Translations under genes and position numbers: made by a program | The notes under the pieces: generated by a model | Database searches by the model: none | Told to the model about the DNA's origin: nothing | The model's input: the letters and a program-made list of their open reading frames with translations, nothing else | Source of the DNA: Blastopirellula retiformator | GTDB taxonomy: Bacteria; Planctomycetota; Planctomycetia; Pirellulales; Pirellulaceae | Reading direction: 5' to 3' | Assembly (NCBI RefSeq): GCF_007859755.1 | Contig: NZ_SJPF01000001.1 | Coordinates: forward strand, 434,001-498,000 | DNA length: 64,000 nucleotides | Shown here: piece after piece, positions 1-8,509 of the stretch | How positions within the stretch are numbered: the stretch's first letter is position 1 | Layout: each line of letters starts with the position of its first letter

Positions 1-942
1 GAAGGTAACTTCGTCGGCGTCGGCATCGAACTGAAGACGCAAGACGAAGCGCTGCTGATTGTTCGTTCGATCCCCGGCAGCCCCGCCGACAAAGCGGGCA
101 TTCGCGACGGCGAACGCATCATCGCTTTGGAAGGCCGGACCGTCAGTCAGTTGGGTGGCGAAAAAGCGGCCGACATGTTGAAGGGCCCGATCGGCAGTTC
201 GATCACCGTGACCATCGCCGACGCTCAACAGAACGCTCGCGACATCGTCGTCACGCGTGATCGCATTGAAGTGCCGAGCGTCGACGTCGTCAAAATGCTC
301 GATCCCGCTTCCGGCGTCGCCTACCTGCGTATCGCCAGCTTCCAGAAGACGACCACCCGCGACCTGACCGCCGCCTTGTGGAACATGCACCGTCAAGGGA
401 TGCAGGCCTTGGTGATCGACCTCCGCGGCAACCCGGGCGGTTTGCTGACCGCTTCAGTCGAAATCGCCGACTTGTTCCTTGATCGCGGCACGATCGTTTC
501 GACCCGCGGCCGCAGCGCTGGCGAAGACTTCGACTACACCGCGCATCAGGCCGGCACCTGGCGGATGCCGCTGGTCGTGCTGATCGATGAGAACTCGGCC
601 AGCGCCAGCGAGATCTTCGCCGGTGCGATGCATGACAACGGTCGCGGCACGATCGTCGGTACGCGGAGCTACGGCAAAGGCTCGGTTCAGGGGATCTTCC
701 CGCTGGGCGTCGCCAAAGCTGGTCTACGTCTGACCACCGCCAAGTTTTACTCTCCCAGCGGTCAAGCGATCAGCAATCGCGGCGTGACGCCGGACGTGGT
801 TGTCCGCAACGTCGCCAAACCGCTGGAAGGGGGCGCGATTCTGGAAAGCAAGACTGATGCCGCCCTGGACGCCGGTTTGCACGCGGCTCTGACGCAGCTG
901 CAACCGGCCCAGATCTCGAATCGAGCGATTGGCCAAAGATAG
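1..942 (+). CDS. C-terminal processing protease (S41 family), 5'-truncated by window edge
   Basis: Periplasmic or exported serine protease of the CtpA/tail-specific protease family, which cleaves proteins near their C-termini. The frame is open from base 1 (first codons EGNFVGVGIEL), so the true start lies upstream and the TTG at 127 is internal. A PDZ domain fills roughly the first 75 visible residues (GVGIEL binding loop, then SPADKAGIRDGE). The S41 core follows. The nucleophile Ser is in ENSASASEIF (codon 601-603) and the general-base Lys is in SYGKGSVQ (codon 676-678), 25 residues later as in CtpA. Both catalytic residues are therefore present and the visible part looks functional. A hairpin at 995-1028 follows the stop and probably terminates the transcript. 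The missing N-terminus should carry the signal peptide or membrane anchor. Confidence 0.93.
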   Translation, partial: EGNFVGVGIELKTQDEALLIVRSIPGSPADKAGIRDGERIIALEGRTVSQLGGEKAADMLKGPIGSSITVTIADAQQNARDIVVTRDRIEVPSVDVVKMLDPASGVAYLRIASFQKTTTRDLTAALWNMHRQGMQALVIDLRGNPGGLLTASVEIADLFLDRGTIVSTRGRSAGEDFDYTAHQAGTWRMPLVVLIDENSASASEIFAGAMHDNGRGTIVGTRSYGKGSVQGIFPLGVAKAGLRLTTAKFYSPSGQAISNRGVTPDVVVRNVAKPLEGGAILESKTDAALDAGLHAALTQLQPAQISNRAIGQR

Positions 943-994
943 CCCATTCGAGGGAATAGGGTTGGCGTCGGTCCCCCTAGCTTAGTAAATTGCG

Positions 995-1030
995 AAACAG
1001 TCCGCATTCTTCCCAATGCGGACTGTTTTC
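995..1030 (+). terminator. Perfect 14-bp hairpin with T-rich tail after the S41 gene
   Basis: The arms 995-1008 (AAACAGTCCGCATT) and 1015-1028 are perfectly complementary around a 6-nt loop, and the right arm runs into TTTTCCTGTTT. This fits a rho-independent terminator for the protease gene. The right arm contains the first ATG (1016) of the following transporter frame. A related CAGTCCG hairpin lies at 5684-5710. Confidence 0.75.
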
Positions 1031-3628
1031 CTGTTTACCCCCAATGTTGCTTTGACATTCGAGCGTTTAGGCCAGCTGATCGCCCGTCGCTGGATGCTGA
1101 TCATTCCTCTCTGGATCATCCTGGCGGTGTGCGCGGTGCTTTCGCCGCCCCACTGGGACGATGTGACGCTCGACGGCGATCTGGCCTATCTACCGGCCAC
1201 CTCGCCGATGCTGATCGCCGAGCGAGAGATCACCGCCGCGTTCCCCGATCGGAAGGCGAAGAGCCAGATTGTGATCATCGCTTCGCGCCGCGACGAAGAG
1301 CCGCTGACCGACGACGAGTGGAAGACGATCGATCGTCTGGCGTCTCCCTTTCAAAACGCCCAAGGGATCGAATGGCTGCGGCAGGCCGAAGCGGCGGAAG
1401 GAGCGTCGCAAGAGGCGCTCTTCAAACGGGCCGAAGCGACTTTGACCGAAGCGGAACTGCTGGACTACGACGCCGCCGAGCCAGTCTGGAACCTGGCGGC
1501 GCTCGCCAAGGCGGAAGATCGCGGCGAGATTGAAGTCGAGCGGCTGAAGGCCCAAGCGATCGCGCTCGACCCCAGCTTGGAACAAGCGACGAGCCCAACC
1601 TTGCCGGCCGATGCGCCCGACTGGAAGTTGTTTGACGTCTGGACGCGGCATACGCCGGTGGTTGGCAAGATGTTGGTTGACCCCGACAAGCGGGCCGGCT
1701 TGATTATCCTTCATCTGACCAACGAACTGGCGGCGACCGACAACATCCGGATCGTCAGTCAGATCGAAACGTTGGTCGACAAGTGGCGAGAAGAGATCCA
1801 CGACTCCGGCGACGATCAACTGCAGATCGGCATTACCGGCAGCGCGGCGATCGGCGGCGATATGCTGTTGGCGGCTAAAGAGAGCATCGCCAGCACCGAG
1901 TTCTACACGATCGCCCTGGTGATCGTTATTCTGCTGGTCGTCTATCGGGCGCCGCTATTGGCGATGGCGCCGCTACTGGCGATTGCGATTTCGTTTTGCG
2001 TCGCCACCTGGTTGGTCGCTTCGCTGACGCTGGTCGATCAGATCCCCGGTTTCGGCTGGTGGAACTTCGAGGTCTTCAAGACTTCCAAGATCTTTGTTGT
2101 GGTGATCCTGTTTGGCGCCGGAACCGACTTCTGCCTCTTTCTGATTTCGCGCTACAAAGAAGAGTTGGCGGACTGTGGCGATCCCGGCGAAGCGGTCGCC
2201 AAAGCGCTCGGCGGAACGGCGTCGGCGATCTGCGGTAGTGCGCTCACCACGATCGTCGGCTTGGGAATGATGTTCTTCGCCGAGTTCGGCAAGTTTCGAA
2301 ATAGCGGACCGGCGATCGCGCTCTGCTTGTTGGTCACGTTGGCGGTTTGTCTGACGTTTGCGCCGGCGCTGCTGCGGATGCTGGGGCGAAAAACCTTTTG
2401 GCCGATGTCGGTCGATTCTTTAACGCAGCGCACCAATGACGGCCGCGGCAACTTTTGGGAGTTGATCGCCGCGCTCGTCAGCAAGCGGCCGGCGCTGCTG
2501 TTGGCGCTGACGGTCTCGCTGCTGCTCGTCCCCGCCTGGCGTCCGATCTGGCTGCGCGTGACGACCGGTTACGCGGTTGACGTCTCGTATGACCTGCTCA
2601 ACGATCTGCCGAGCGACCGCCCGGCGAAACAGGGCGCCAATCAGCTGGCCAAGTACTTTCCGCTGGGGCAAGCCAATCCGGTCGCGGTGATGGTGCGGAC
2701 CAACGCCGGCGACTTTGAGTCGAAGGAAGGGGGCGCCGCGATCGCGCAGCTGACCAAGGTGTTGTTCAACGCCGATCCGCACGTCGCGCGGGTCTACAGC
2801 AGCGAAAATCCGCTGGGACATCGCCCTGGCCGGATCTCACTGTTGACCTCGGAAGTCTTCCTCAAGAACCATATTCGGACCCGCGAGCAGTTTCTGCCGC
2901 AGACGCCGGAGATGAAAGGGAAAGCGGCACTCTTTCGCGTTGTGGTCGACGAGAACCCGTTTTCGCTTGATGCGATTGCGGCGGTACAGCACATTGAGGA
3001 GGCGCTCGAAGCATATCGGGCCAACGCCTCTGGCAATTTAACCGACCTGCAAATCTACGTCTCGGGCGCTACGGCCGGCGTGCGTGATCTGCGGAGCGTC
3101 ACCAAGAGCGATACGCAGCGGATTGAAGTGCTGGTGGTGCTGGGCGTCGCCGCCGTCTTGTTGATCATCCTGCGGCGACCGGTCGTCTGTGCGTACATGA
3201 TCGCGTCGGTCTTGCTCAGCTACTACGCGACGCTCGGAATGACCGAGTGGTTCTTCGCCGCGATGTTCCCCGACAGCTATCAAGGACTCGATTGGAAGGC
3301 GCCGCTATTCTTGTTTGTGATCCTGATCGCCGTCGGGCAGGACTACAACATTTACCTGGCGACCCGCGTCTTTGAAGAACAACGCAAGCATGGCGCCATC
3401 GCCGGCATGCGAGTCGCCATTCGACATACCGGCGGCATAATCTCGAGCTGCGGCGTGATCATGGCCGGCACCTTCGTCGCGATGTGCTTTGGCCAACTGC
3501 TGGCGATCGTCGAGATCGGCTTCTCGCTGACGGTCGGCATCTTGGTCGATACGTTCATCGTGCGCACCGTCATGATGCCCTGCTTTTTGACCCTCTGGAC
3601 CCGGCGCAGCGATCCGCCGCCGTCGTAG
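1016..3628 (+). CDS. MMPL/RND-superfamily membrane transporter
   Basis: Large inner-membrane exporter of the MMPL (hydrophobe/amphiphile RND) type, energised by the proton gradient; the substrate cannot be read from sequence. It has the two-fold RND layout: one N-terminal helix (about residues 27-45), a large extracytoplasmic loop, a five-helix block (about 295-455) with the family motif TDFCLFLISRYKEE near 370, a second loop, and a second five-helix block (about 705-860) with the matching GQDYNIYLATRVFEE. The 870-residue length is normal for the family. The start is uncertain. The ATG at 1016 sits in the right arm of the upstream terminator hairpin and has no Shine-Dalgarno. The TTG at 1052 (before TFERLGQLIARRW) or the ATG at 1094 are alternatives. 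It is preceded by the S41 protease and followed by convergent genes. Confidence 0.9.
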   Translation: MRTVFLFTPNVALTFERLGQLIARRWMLIIPLWIILAVCAVLSPPHWDDVTLDGDLAYLPATSPMLIAEREITAAFPDRKAKSQIVIIASRRDEEPLTDDEWKTIDRLASPFQNAQGIEWLRQAEAAEGASQEALFKRAEATLTEAELLDYDAAEPVWNLAALAKAEDRGEIEVERLKAQAIALDPSLEQATSPTLPADAPDWKLFDVWTRHTPVVGKMLVDPDKRAGLIILHLTNELAATDNIRIVSQIETLVDKWREEIHDSGDDQLQIGITGSAAIGGDMLLAAKESIASTEFYTIALVIVILLVVYRAPLLAMAPLLAIAISFCVATWLVASLTLVDQIPGFGWWNFEVFKTSKIFVVVILFGAGTDFCLFLISRYKEELADCGDPGEAVAKALGGTASAICGSALTTIVGLGMMFFAEFGKFRNSGPAIALCLLVTLAVCLTFAPALLRMLGRKTFWPMSVDSLTQRTNDGRGNFWELIAALVSKRPALLLALTVSLLLVPAWRPIWLRVTTGYAVDVSYDLLNDLPSDRPAKQGANQLAKYFPLGQANPVAVMVRTNAGDFESKEGGAAIAQLTKVLFNADPHVARVYSSENPLGHRPGRISLLTSEVFLKNHIRTREQFLPQTPEMKGKAALFRVVVDENPFSLDAIAAVQHIEEALEAYRANASGNLTDLQIYVSGATAGVRDLRSVTKSDTQRIEVLVVLGVAAVLLIILRRPVVCAYMIASVLLSYYATLGMTEWFFAAMFPDSYQGLDWKAPLFLFVILIAVGQDYNIYLATRVFEEQRKHGAIAGMRVAIRHTGGIISSCGVIMAGTFVAMCFGQLLAIVEIGFSLTVGILVDTFIVRTVMMPCFLTLWTRRSDPPPS

Positions 3629-3770
3629 CAAGCCTCAAGTTGCCCGCGGTGGGAGTCGAAGGAGCGTGTTGCGCCACGAGAAGCGATCAGCGCCAGATTG
3701 GGGCAGGAAATCCGGAGCTTGCTTCATCATGGCCACAAACGACGCTCCCCCCGACTCGCAACGCTTACAG

Positions 3771-3792
3771 GGTAGGGCAGGCCGTGCCTGCC
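3771..3792. repeat. GTAGGG-type palindromic intergenic repeat
   Basis: The 209-bp gap between the convergent MMPL and SseB-like genes (3629-3837) holds no convincing gene. It contains GGTAGGGCAGGC-CGT-GCCTGCC, a 7-bp stem on a 3-nt loop preceded by GGTAG. The same layout (GGTAGGG followed by a palindrome) recurs at 21639-21662, which suggests a REP-like element family. It may also act as a terminator between the two convergent genes. Confidence 0.5.
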
Positions 3793-3837
3793 GAATGCCA
3801 ACGCTCGCAAGGAAAGCGGCGGTTCGCCCAACGCCAC

Positions 3838-4302
3838 TTACATCGTAACCGGCCGAATGCCAAAGTCGCGGCGAAGATTCAAGACGCCGTAGCCGGGAAT
3901 CGTCAGGCTGATCGGGGAGCCGGGGTTCAAGACGACGCCGTGCCCTGCAGGAACTTGCTCCAGCACCTGCGATCCCTGCAAAGGGAGCAACAGCGGCGCT
4001 TGTTCGCGATAGCGCAGCGCATGGTCACTGGAGGAAAACACGGCGATCATCCGCCCTTGTTCCGGATCGTGAAGCGCCAGCGGAAAGACCGGCGAGTCTT
4101 TTGCTTGCGGCTGAGCGGCGATCTCGTAGACCTCGCTATGTACGAAGATCTTAAACAGCTCACGCTGGTCTAGGCGGCCGCTCTCGGCTGCGGCTAAGGC
4201 TCGTTCCAGGTCATTGGTCGGGGAAGACGTCAGGTCCATTTCCGGAGGGTTGGTCGGGACATGCGGGGACTGGTCGTGCTGTTCATCAAAGCGGTTCGAC
4301 AT
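3838..4302 (-). CDS. SseB N-terminal-domain protein
   Basis: Small soluble protein of about 154 residues with an SseB N-terminal-type domain (core FKIFVHSEVYEIAA... FPLALHDPEQGRMIAVFSS); the family has no firmly established biochemical role. The start is placed at the ATG of MSNRFDEQHD, because the longer frame reaching 4389 would run into the end of the upstream YHYH gene. This start lies 7 nt beyond that gene's stop, with a GGAG about 12 nt upstream. The first 50 residues are polar and probably disordered. It is co-transcribed with the YHYH protein gene at 4310-5305. Confidence 0.72.
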   Translation of the reverse strand: MSNRFDEQHDQSPHVPTNPPEMDLTSSPTNDLERALAAAESGRLDQRELFKIFVHSEVYEIAAQPQAKDSPVFPLALHDPEQGRMIAVFSSSDHALRYREQAPLLLPLQGSQVLEQVPAGHGVVLNPGSPISLTIPGYGVLNLRRDFGIRPVTM

Positions 4303-4309
4303 CTTCCGT

Positions 4310-5305
4310 TTATCTCCGCGGCGGTGGAGGAAAGCCGCCGGGACCACGGCCGGGACCGCGACCACGCGGGCCGTTCTCACCAGGACCACTTCCGCCGGGA
4401 CCGCGGCGAAAATCGTCGGAGGGCGTACCGCGATAGGCCCGCGGAATGACCGGCCAGTGCTGCGTCAGGAAATAGGCGTAGGTCCCTTCGGGAAACTCTG
4501 GCGTGACGCAAAAGCGGCCGTTGCACTCGTCCAGGTCTCCCTTGCCGGAGACGAACTCGTAGTCGGCGACGAACGTGCCGTCGTACGTTCCACCAGGATC
4601 TTGATTGCCGTTGGGTCGCCTACCTTTTTTCAGTTGGTAGCTCGAGTCGAGCTCGACGATCTCACTGCCGGCGTCTTGCGGATCTTGGTAGCCGTACATC
4701 GCATAGATTGGAAATCCATCCGCCGCCCAGCCGATCAGCGGCGAGTGACTGTTGCGGTTGACGTTCAGCTCTTTCAGGAAGCCGCTCGGCAGGCCGTGAT
4801 AGTGATAGGCGCCATTGGGTTGAACATGGGCGTAGTTGCCGTCGATGCCTAGCGGCACAGCGCCCGAGAGCGGTTCGTATTGCCAACCGCCGCGACGGTC
4901 TCCCTTGTACCATTCGGCGGCGCCCGGATCGAAGGGAACGCCGTTCAGGCCAAGGCCAAAGTTCTGCAATCCCAGCGGCGTGATGCGGGGCGCCGGTTGC
5001 GGCTTAGCCGGAATGCGAAAGACATAATGCTGCTGGACTAGTGCGTTGGGATTGCCGCGGTTGGGGAACTGGCCGACCTTGTGCTCTGGAATGCCGTTGG
5101 AGGTGATCACGCGGTCATTGCCGACCACTTCGATCTGCACCCGATTACGTTCTCGCGGCTGTTGATTGGCCGGAACCAAATCCAACTTGCCTGACTGATT
5201 GGTCAACATCCGGCGCATCGGCGGCCCAAACTGGGCGACCGCCAAGCCGGCGACCAACAGCAGGGAGCAGAGGGGCAAGATTGTCAGAAAGCGTTTTCTA
5301 AGCAT
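4310..5305 (-). CDS. Secreted YHYH-domain protein
   Basis: Exported protein of 331 residues. An N-terminal signal peptide (MLRKRFLTILPLCSLLLVAG, with probable cleavage near AVAQ) is followed by a YHYH domain. The name-giving motif GAYHYHGLP lies near residue 166. Conserved flanks are visible: a GWAADGFPIY segment, a Gly-Thr-Tyr stretch (DPGGTYDGTFVADYEF) and LDECNGRFCVTPEFPEGTYAY. The domain is common in marine bacteria, often in large secreted proteins, and its activity is not established. The last 30 residues are rich in Gly, Pro and Arg and look disordered. It heads a two-gene unit with the SseB-like gene. Confidence 0.85.
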   Translation of the reverse strand: MLRKRFLTILPLCSLLLVAGLAVAQFGPPMRRMLTNQSGKLDLVPANQQPRERNRVQIEVVGNDRVITSNGIPEHKVGQFPNRGNPNALVQQHYVFRIPAKPQPAPRITPLGLQNFGLGLNGVPFDPGAAEWYKGDRRGGWQYEPLSGAVPLGIDGNYAHVQPNGAYHYHGLPSGFLKELNVNRNSHSPLIGWAADGFPIYAMYGYQDPQDAGSEIVELDSSYQLKKGRRPNGNQDPGGTYDGTFVADYEFVSGKGDLDECNGRFCVTPEFPEGTYAYFLTQHWPVIPRAYRGTPSDDFRRGPGGSGPGENGPRGRGPGRGPGGFPPPPRR

Positions 5306-5469
5306 CGGAACACTGGGGGCAAAAACAGAGTCGGCAGCCCGCTACTGTTTTTGCAGTATATCGTCCAGGTAACGATCGAGCGACAGAAAAGCTGCCTGAA
5401 ATCGGCGATTTTTTTGCATGTTGCGGCGAGCAATCCCAGAATAGGCCTGTTTTTTGGAGCCAACAGCAA

Positions 5470-5643
5470 AGAGCGACGGCGCGATTCACTTTCGATAACG
5501 GCGTCGAGCTGCGCGCCCGTGGCTATTGGGAGTTTTACGCTCGGCGGTACGGGATCCAGCGTACGACGGCGAGCTACGAAGACCATCCAATGGTGGGGCA
5601 GAAAATCGTCGATAATCATTGCGCGTTCCCTCGAAGCATTTAA
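5470..5643 (+). pseudogene. Possible gene fragment without a start codon
   Basis: In the 435-bp gap 5306-5740, one forward frame is open from 5302 to the TAA at 5641-5643 but contains no ATG or GTG. From about 5470 it reads like a real protein: FTFDNGVELRARGYWEFYAR, then RYGIQRTTASYEDHPMVGQ. Third codon positions there are mostly G or C, whereas the preceding 70 bases are AT-rich and low-complexity. I do not recognise the family. The best guess is the 3' remnant of a decayed gene, or a chance frame. The rest of the gap shows nothing except the hairpin at 5684. Confidence 0.3.
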
Positions 5644-5683
5644 GCCTGGTTTGAAAACGCCCGGAAGCTGATGCCTTTCCTAA

Positions 5684-5710
5684 CAGTCCGTTGATTTTCT
5701 CAACGGACTG
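5684..5710. terminator. CAGTCCG hairpin at the 3' end of the reverse-strand gene pair
   Basis: Arms CAGTCCGTTGA (5684-5694) and TCAACGGACTG (5700-5710) pair perfectly around a 5-nt loop. It lies just after the stop of the reverse-strand gene ending at 5741. It shares the CAGTCCG arm with the terminator at 995-1028, but no long U-tract follows on either strand, so termination is inferred from position. Confidence 0.5.
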
Positions 5711-5740
5711 CTAGTTGTCACTCGACTGGGGATCCCAGCG

Positions 5741-6322
5741 CTACGGCTTCGTCGGCAGTTGATTCAGATACTGCTCCAGCGTCATCTCGACTGGCTTCTC
5801 GGGATGGTCGCGCTGTCGAATAAGAAACGACTCGGCCGCTGCTGGATCGCGCTCGATCAAGTTACTGGCTCGCTCAGCAAGCTCGTTCGCCGTGAGCAGG
5901 GAAGGGTCGTCCAGCGGTACTAGCAGCAACCGATGTTCGACGCAGATCAGTTCGTATTGCGGCGGCTCGCCTGGCAGGCGAATCGCAAAGATGTCGCTTT
6001 GCTTCGCGCTGGGGTCGAGCGACTCTTTGAAGATCGAGCTGATTCCCTCCGGCGTGTAGAACTGGCGTCGACTAAGAATCGTTTTCCAAGTTTCCTCCGG
6101 CGTAGCATCGGCAAACGGAGAGCCCTCATCTTCGTGCTGGCCTCGAACCGCCAGGCTGATTTGATAAAGGCGGCCGATATTGGCGCTGATTCTCGTCGCA
6201 CGTCGCACTTGCAGAAAAATCTGGACGAAAAGAATCAGTCCGACGATGACGGCGGTAGTGCAGACGATTCGAATTCCCCAGCGCACGCCAAACAAGATTT
6301 TTCGATTGTCCCTACCAGGCAT
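5741..6322 (-). CDS. Hypothetical single-pass membrane protein
   Basis: Protein of 193 residues with one N-terminal membrane helix (VRWGIRIVCTTAVIVGLILF, about residues 13-35) after a basic start, which implies an extracytoplasmic body. The rest is polar with no cysteines of note and no motif I recognise. The segment RISANIGRLYQISLAVRGQ after the helix resembles the conserved helix of planctomycete pseudopilin-like proteins only loosely. Its ATG directly follows the TGA of the upstream gene (6323-6325), so the two are probably translationally coupled. Confidence 0.6.
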   Translation of the reverse strand: MPGRDNRKILFGVRWGIRIVCTTAVIVGLILFVQIFLQVRRATRISANIGRLYQISLAVRGQHEDEGSPFADATPEETWKTILSRRQFYTPEGISSIFKESLDPSAKQSDIFAIRLPGEPPQYELICVEHRLLLVPLDDPSLLTANELAERASNLIERDPAAAESFLIRQRDHPEKPVEMTLEQYLNQLPTKP

Positions 6323-6688
6323 TCACTTTTCCCCCGGCGGAAGTTGTTTTGCTGGCGGCGACGAGTCGGTCACTCGAATGGTTCCTCGGAAGAAAGGATA
6401 GCTAGGGTACCAACACCCGGCAAAGCGATTTGTCATCCAACGGTACATCCGGGGATGGTGGCAGTCGGACGGGGCAAAGTGCCGGCGATCAGGCTCCGCC
6501 AAACCGTACACCCGTAACTCTTCGTCGATCGGGATGCCGAATAGCCGAACCTGCAGAATATCGAGTGAACGCGAACAATCGGGGCAACTCTCTACCCACC
6601 AGCACGAATTGACGGCGGTCATCCAGAACGCGCCCAGACACACGATCGCAATCGTCGGAACGAGGAAAAGAGATTTCCAGCGGAGCAT
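6323..6688 (-). CDS. Hypothetical membrane-anchored Cys-rich protein
   Basis: Small protein of about 121 residues if started at MLRWKSLFLVP; a longer start at 6742 is possible. One hydrophobic helix (SLFLVPTIAIVCLGAFWM) is followed by a region with four cysteines, including SCWWVESCPDCSR, and an aromatic C-terminal half (HHPRMYRWMTNRFAGCWYPS). This suggests an exported domain with disulfides or a bound metal, but no family was recognised. Its TGA abuts the ATG of the gene at 5741-6322. The 160-bp gap before the divergent glnA shows nothing distinctive. Confidence 0.55.
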   Translation of the reverse strand: MLRWKSLFLVPTIAIVCLGAFWMTAVNSCWWVESCPDCSRSLDILQVRLFGIPIDEELRVYGLAEPDRRHFAPSDCHHPRMYRWMTNRFAGCWYPSYPFFRGTIRVTDSSPPAKQLPPGEK

Positions 6689-6906
6689 TTCTCGTAATTT
6701 TTCGGCAAAGAGAGAGACCAGGATTGCGAACTTGCGCTGCAATCACATTACCTTTTTCTGCAGTCGCCAGCCACAATTTGGCGCTGCGTCCAGATGACCT
6801 CCCGATCCTCAAGTGGTACAAAGAACAGTAGCCCAGCGGACGCCAGGCTGCGACCGGCGGAAGTCGCACGGAACTGGGTTCTTTTTCAGGCAAAGGGGAA
6901 ATTGAC

Positions 6907-8316
6907 GTGACGCCAAAAGAAGTACTCGCGCTCTGTCGCGAGAAGGATGTGAAAGCGGTCGATTTCCGCTTTATGGACTTCCCCGGACTCTGGCAGCATA
7001 CGACCATTCCGGTCGGCAAACTGACCGAAGACATCTTTGAAGATGGGCTCGGTTTCGACGGCTCCAGCATTCGCGGCTGGCAGGCGATCAACGAGAGCGA
7101 CATGTTGATCGTGCCGCAGGCCGACACCGCGTTCATCGACCCGTTTTGCATGTTGCCGACGCTGGTTTTGATCTGCAACATTCAAGATCCGATCACCCGC
7201 GAAGATTACTCGCGCGACCCGCGAAACGTCGCCCGCAAGTCGGTCAACTATCTCCGTTCGACCGGCATCGCCGACAAGGCGTTCTTTGGCCCCGAGGCCG
7301 AGTTCTTCGTCTTTGACGACGTCCGCTTTGATCAAAACGCCCACCAAGGTTTTTACTTCCTCGATAGCGTCGAAGGAGAGTGGAACCGCGGCCGTGACGA
7401 AGGCCCCAACCTTGGCTACAAGCTGCGGCACAAAGAAGGCTACTTCCCGGTCCCACCGTCGGACCAGATGATGGACATCCGCAACGAGATGATGCAGACG
7501 ATGATCGAGTGCGGACTCGACGTCGAATGCCAACATCACGAAGTCGCCACCGGCGGCCAATGCGAGATTGACTTGAAGTTTCAAGAGATGGTCAAAATGG
7601 CGGACCAGATGTTGATCTACAAGTACATCGTCAAGAACGTCGCCAAGAAGTATGGCAAGACCGCGACCTTTATGCCGAAGCCGATGTTCGGCGACAACGG
7701 CAGCGGCATGCATACGCACCTGTCGTTCTGGAAAGACGACACGCTGATGGCCGGCAGCGGTTACGCCGGGCTCAGCGAAACGGCCCTCTACATGATCGGC
7801 GGCATCTTGCGGCATGCCCCGGCGCTGTTGGCCTTCACCAACCCGACCACCAACAGCTACAAGCGCTTGGTGCCTGGTTATGAAGCGCCAGTCAACCTGG
7901 CCTACTCGCAGCGGAATCGTTCGGCGTCGTGCCGCATTCCGATGTACAGTCCCAGCCCGAAGGCGAAGCGCATCGAGTTCCGCTGCCCCGATCCCAGCTG
8001 CAATCCGTATCTCGCCTTCGCCGCGCTCACGATGGCGGCGATCGACGGCATTCAGAACAAGATCGATCCCGGCGATCCGCTCGACAAAGACATCTACGAC
8101 CTGCCGCCTGAAGAAATGGCCGCTGTGCCGAAGACGCCTGGCAGTTTGGAAGACGCCCTGGTGGCGCTGGCCGACGATCACGACTTCCTGCTGAAGGGAG
8201 ACGTCTTTACGCAGGATGTGGTCGATACCTGGATCGCGTACAAGAAGAAGAACGAATCGGACGCAATCCGCCTGCGACCGCACCCGTACGAGTTCTGCAT
8301 GTACTACGACATCTAA
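6907..8316 (+). CDS. glnA: Glutamine synthetase, type I
   Basis: ATP-dependent ligation of ammonia to glutamate, the main ammonium assimilation step, by a cytoplasmic dodecamer. The 469-residue length is typical. Visible landmarks are the N-terminal loop FDGSSIRGW, the metal-binding [11 protein letters not shown], the ATP-site loop [15 protein letters not shown], the [18 protein letters not shown] flap region and the RIEFRCPD arginines. The adenylylation site [10 protein letters not shown] has its Tyr at residue 397, exactly the canonical position, so this is the GSI-beta class that adenylyltransferase can control. Translation starts at GTG 6907, after an A/G-rich stretch (GGCAAAGGGGAAATTGAC). 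A strong terminator follows at 8382-8415. No glnB or ntrBC is nearby. Confidence 0.97.
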   Translation: MTPKEVLALCREKDVKAVDFRFMDFPGLWQHTTIPVGKLTEDIFEDGLGFDGSSIRGWQAINESDMLIVPQADTAFIDPFCMLPTLVLICNIQDPITREDYSRDPRNVARKSVNYLRSTGIADKAFFGPEAEFFVFDDVRFDQNAHQGFYFLDSVEGEWNRGRDEGPNLGYKLRHKEGYFPVPPSDQMMDIRNEMMQTMIECGLDVECQHHEVATGGQCEIDLKFQEMVKMADQMLIYKYIVKNVAKKYGKTATFMPKPMFGDNGSGMHTHLSFWKDDTLMAGSGYAGLSETALYMIGGILRHAPALLAFTNPTTNSYKRLVPGYEAPVNLAYSQRNRSASCRIPMYSPSPKAKRIEFRCPDPSCNPYLAFAALTMAAIDGIQNKIDPGDPLDKDIYDLPPEEMAAVPKTPGSLEDALVALADDHDFLLKGDVFTQDVVDTWIAYKKKNESDAIRLRPHPYEFCMYYDI

Positions 8317-8381
8317 AAGCGGAAAGCGAAACATCGTAACCAGAGGCGCAAGCCGAGGGAATGCGTTCGCAAACATCAAAG

Positions 8382-8415
8382 GCACGCCGGTCCAACCGAT
8401 CGGCGTGCTTTTTTT
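8382..8415 (+). terminator. Rho-independent terminator of glnA
   Basis: GCACGCCG (8382-8389) pairs with CGGCGTGC (8401-8408) across an 11-nt loop and is followed by seven T residues (8409-8415). It lies 66 bp after the glnA stop and before the next forward gene. Confidence 0.88.
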
Positions 8416-8509
8416 GCGCCACCAAATTCTTCATGGCGACCGCTCGCCACGTGCGCTACAATAGCGATCTCCTTATCGCAAAGCCCCTCTCCCGAACAAG
8501 GAACACCGG

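Noticed and set aside
5284-5619. 111-codon reverse frame after the YHYH gene start
   Set aside because: It overlaps the YHYH start, has no Shine-Dalgarno and its sequence is not protein-like. The forward fragment at 5470-5643 is the better coding candidate.
6886-8385. 499-codon open frame on the reverse strand opposite glnA
   Set aside because: It lies wholly antisense to a canonical glutamine synthetase with Tyr397 in place, and its translation shows no family features. It is an effect of GC-rich codon bias.
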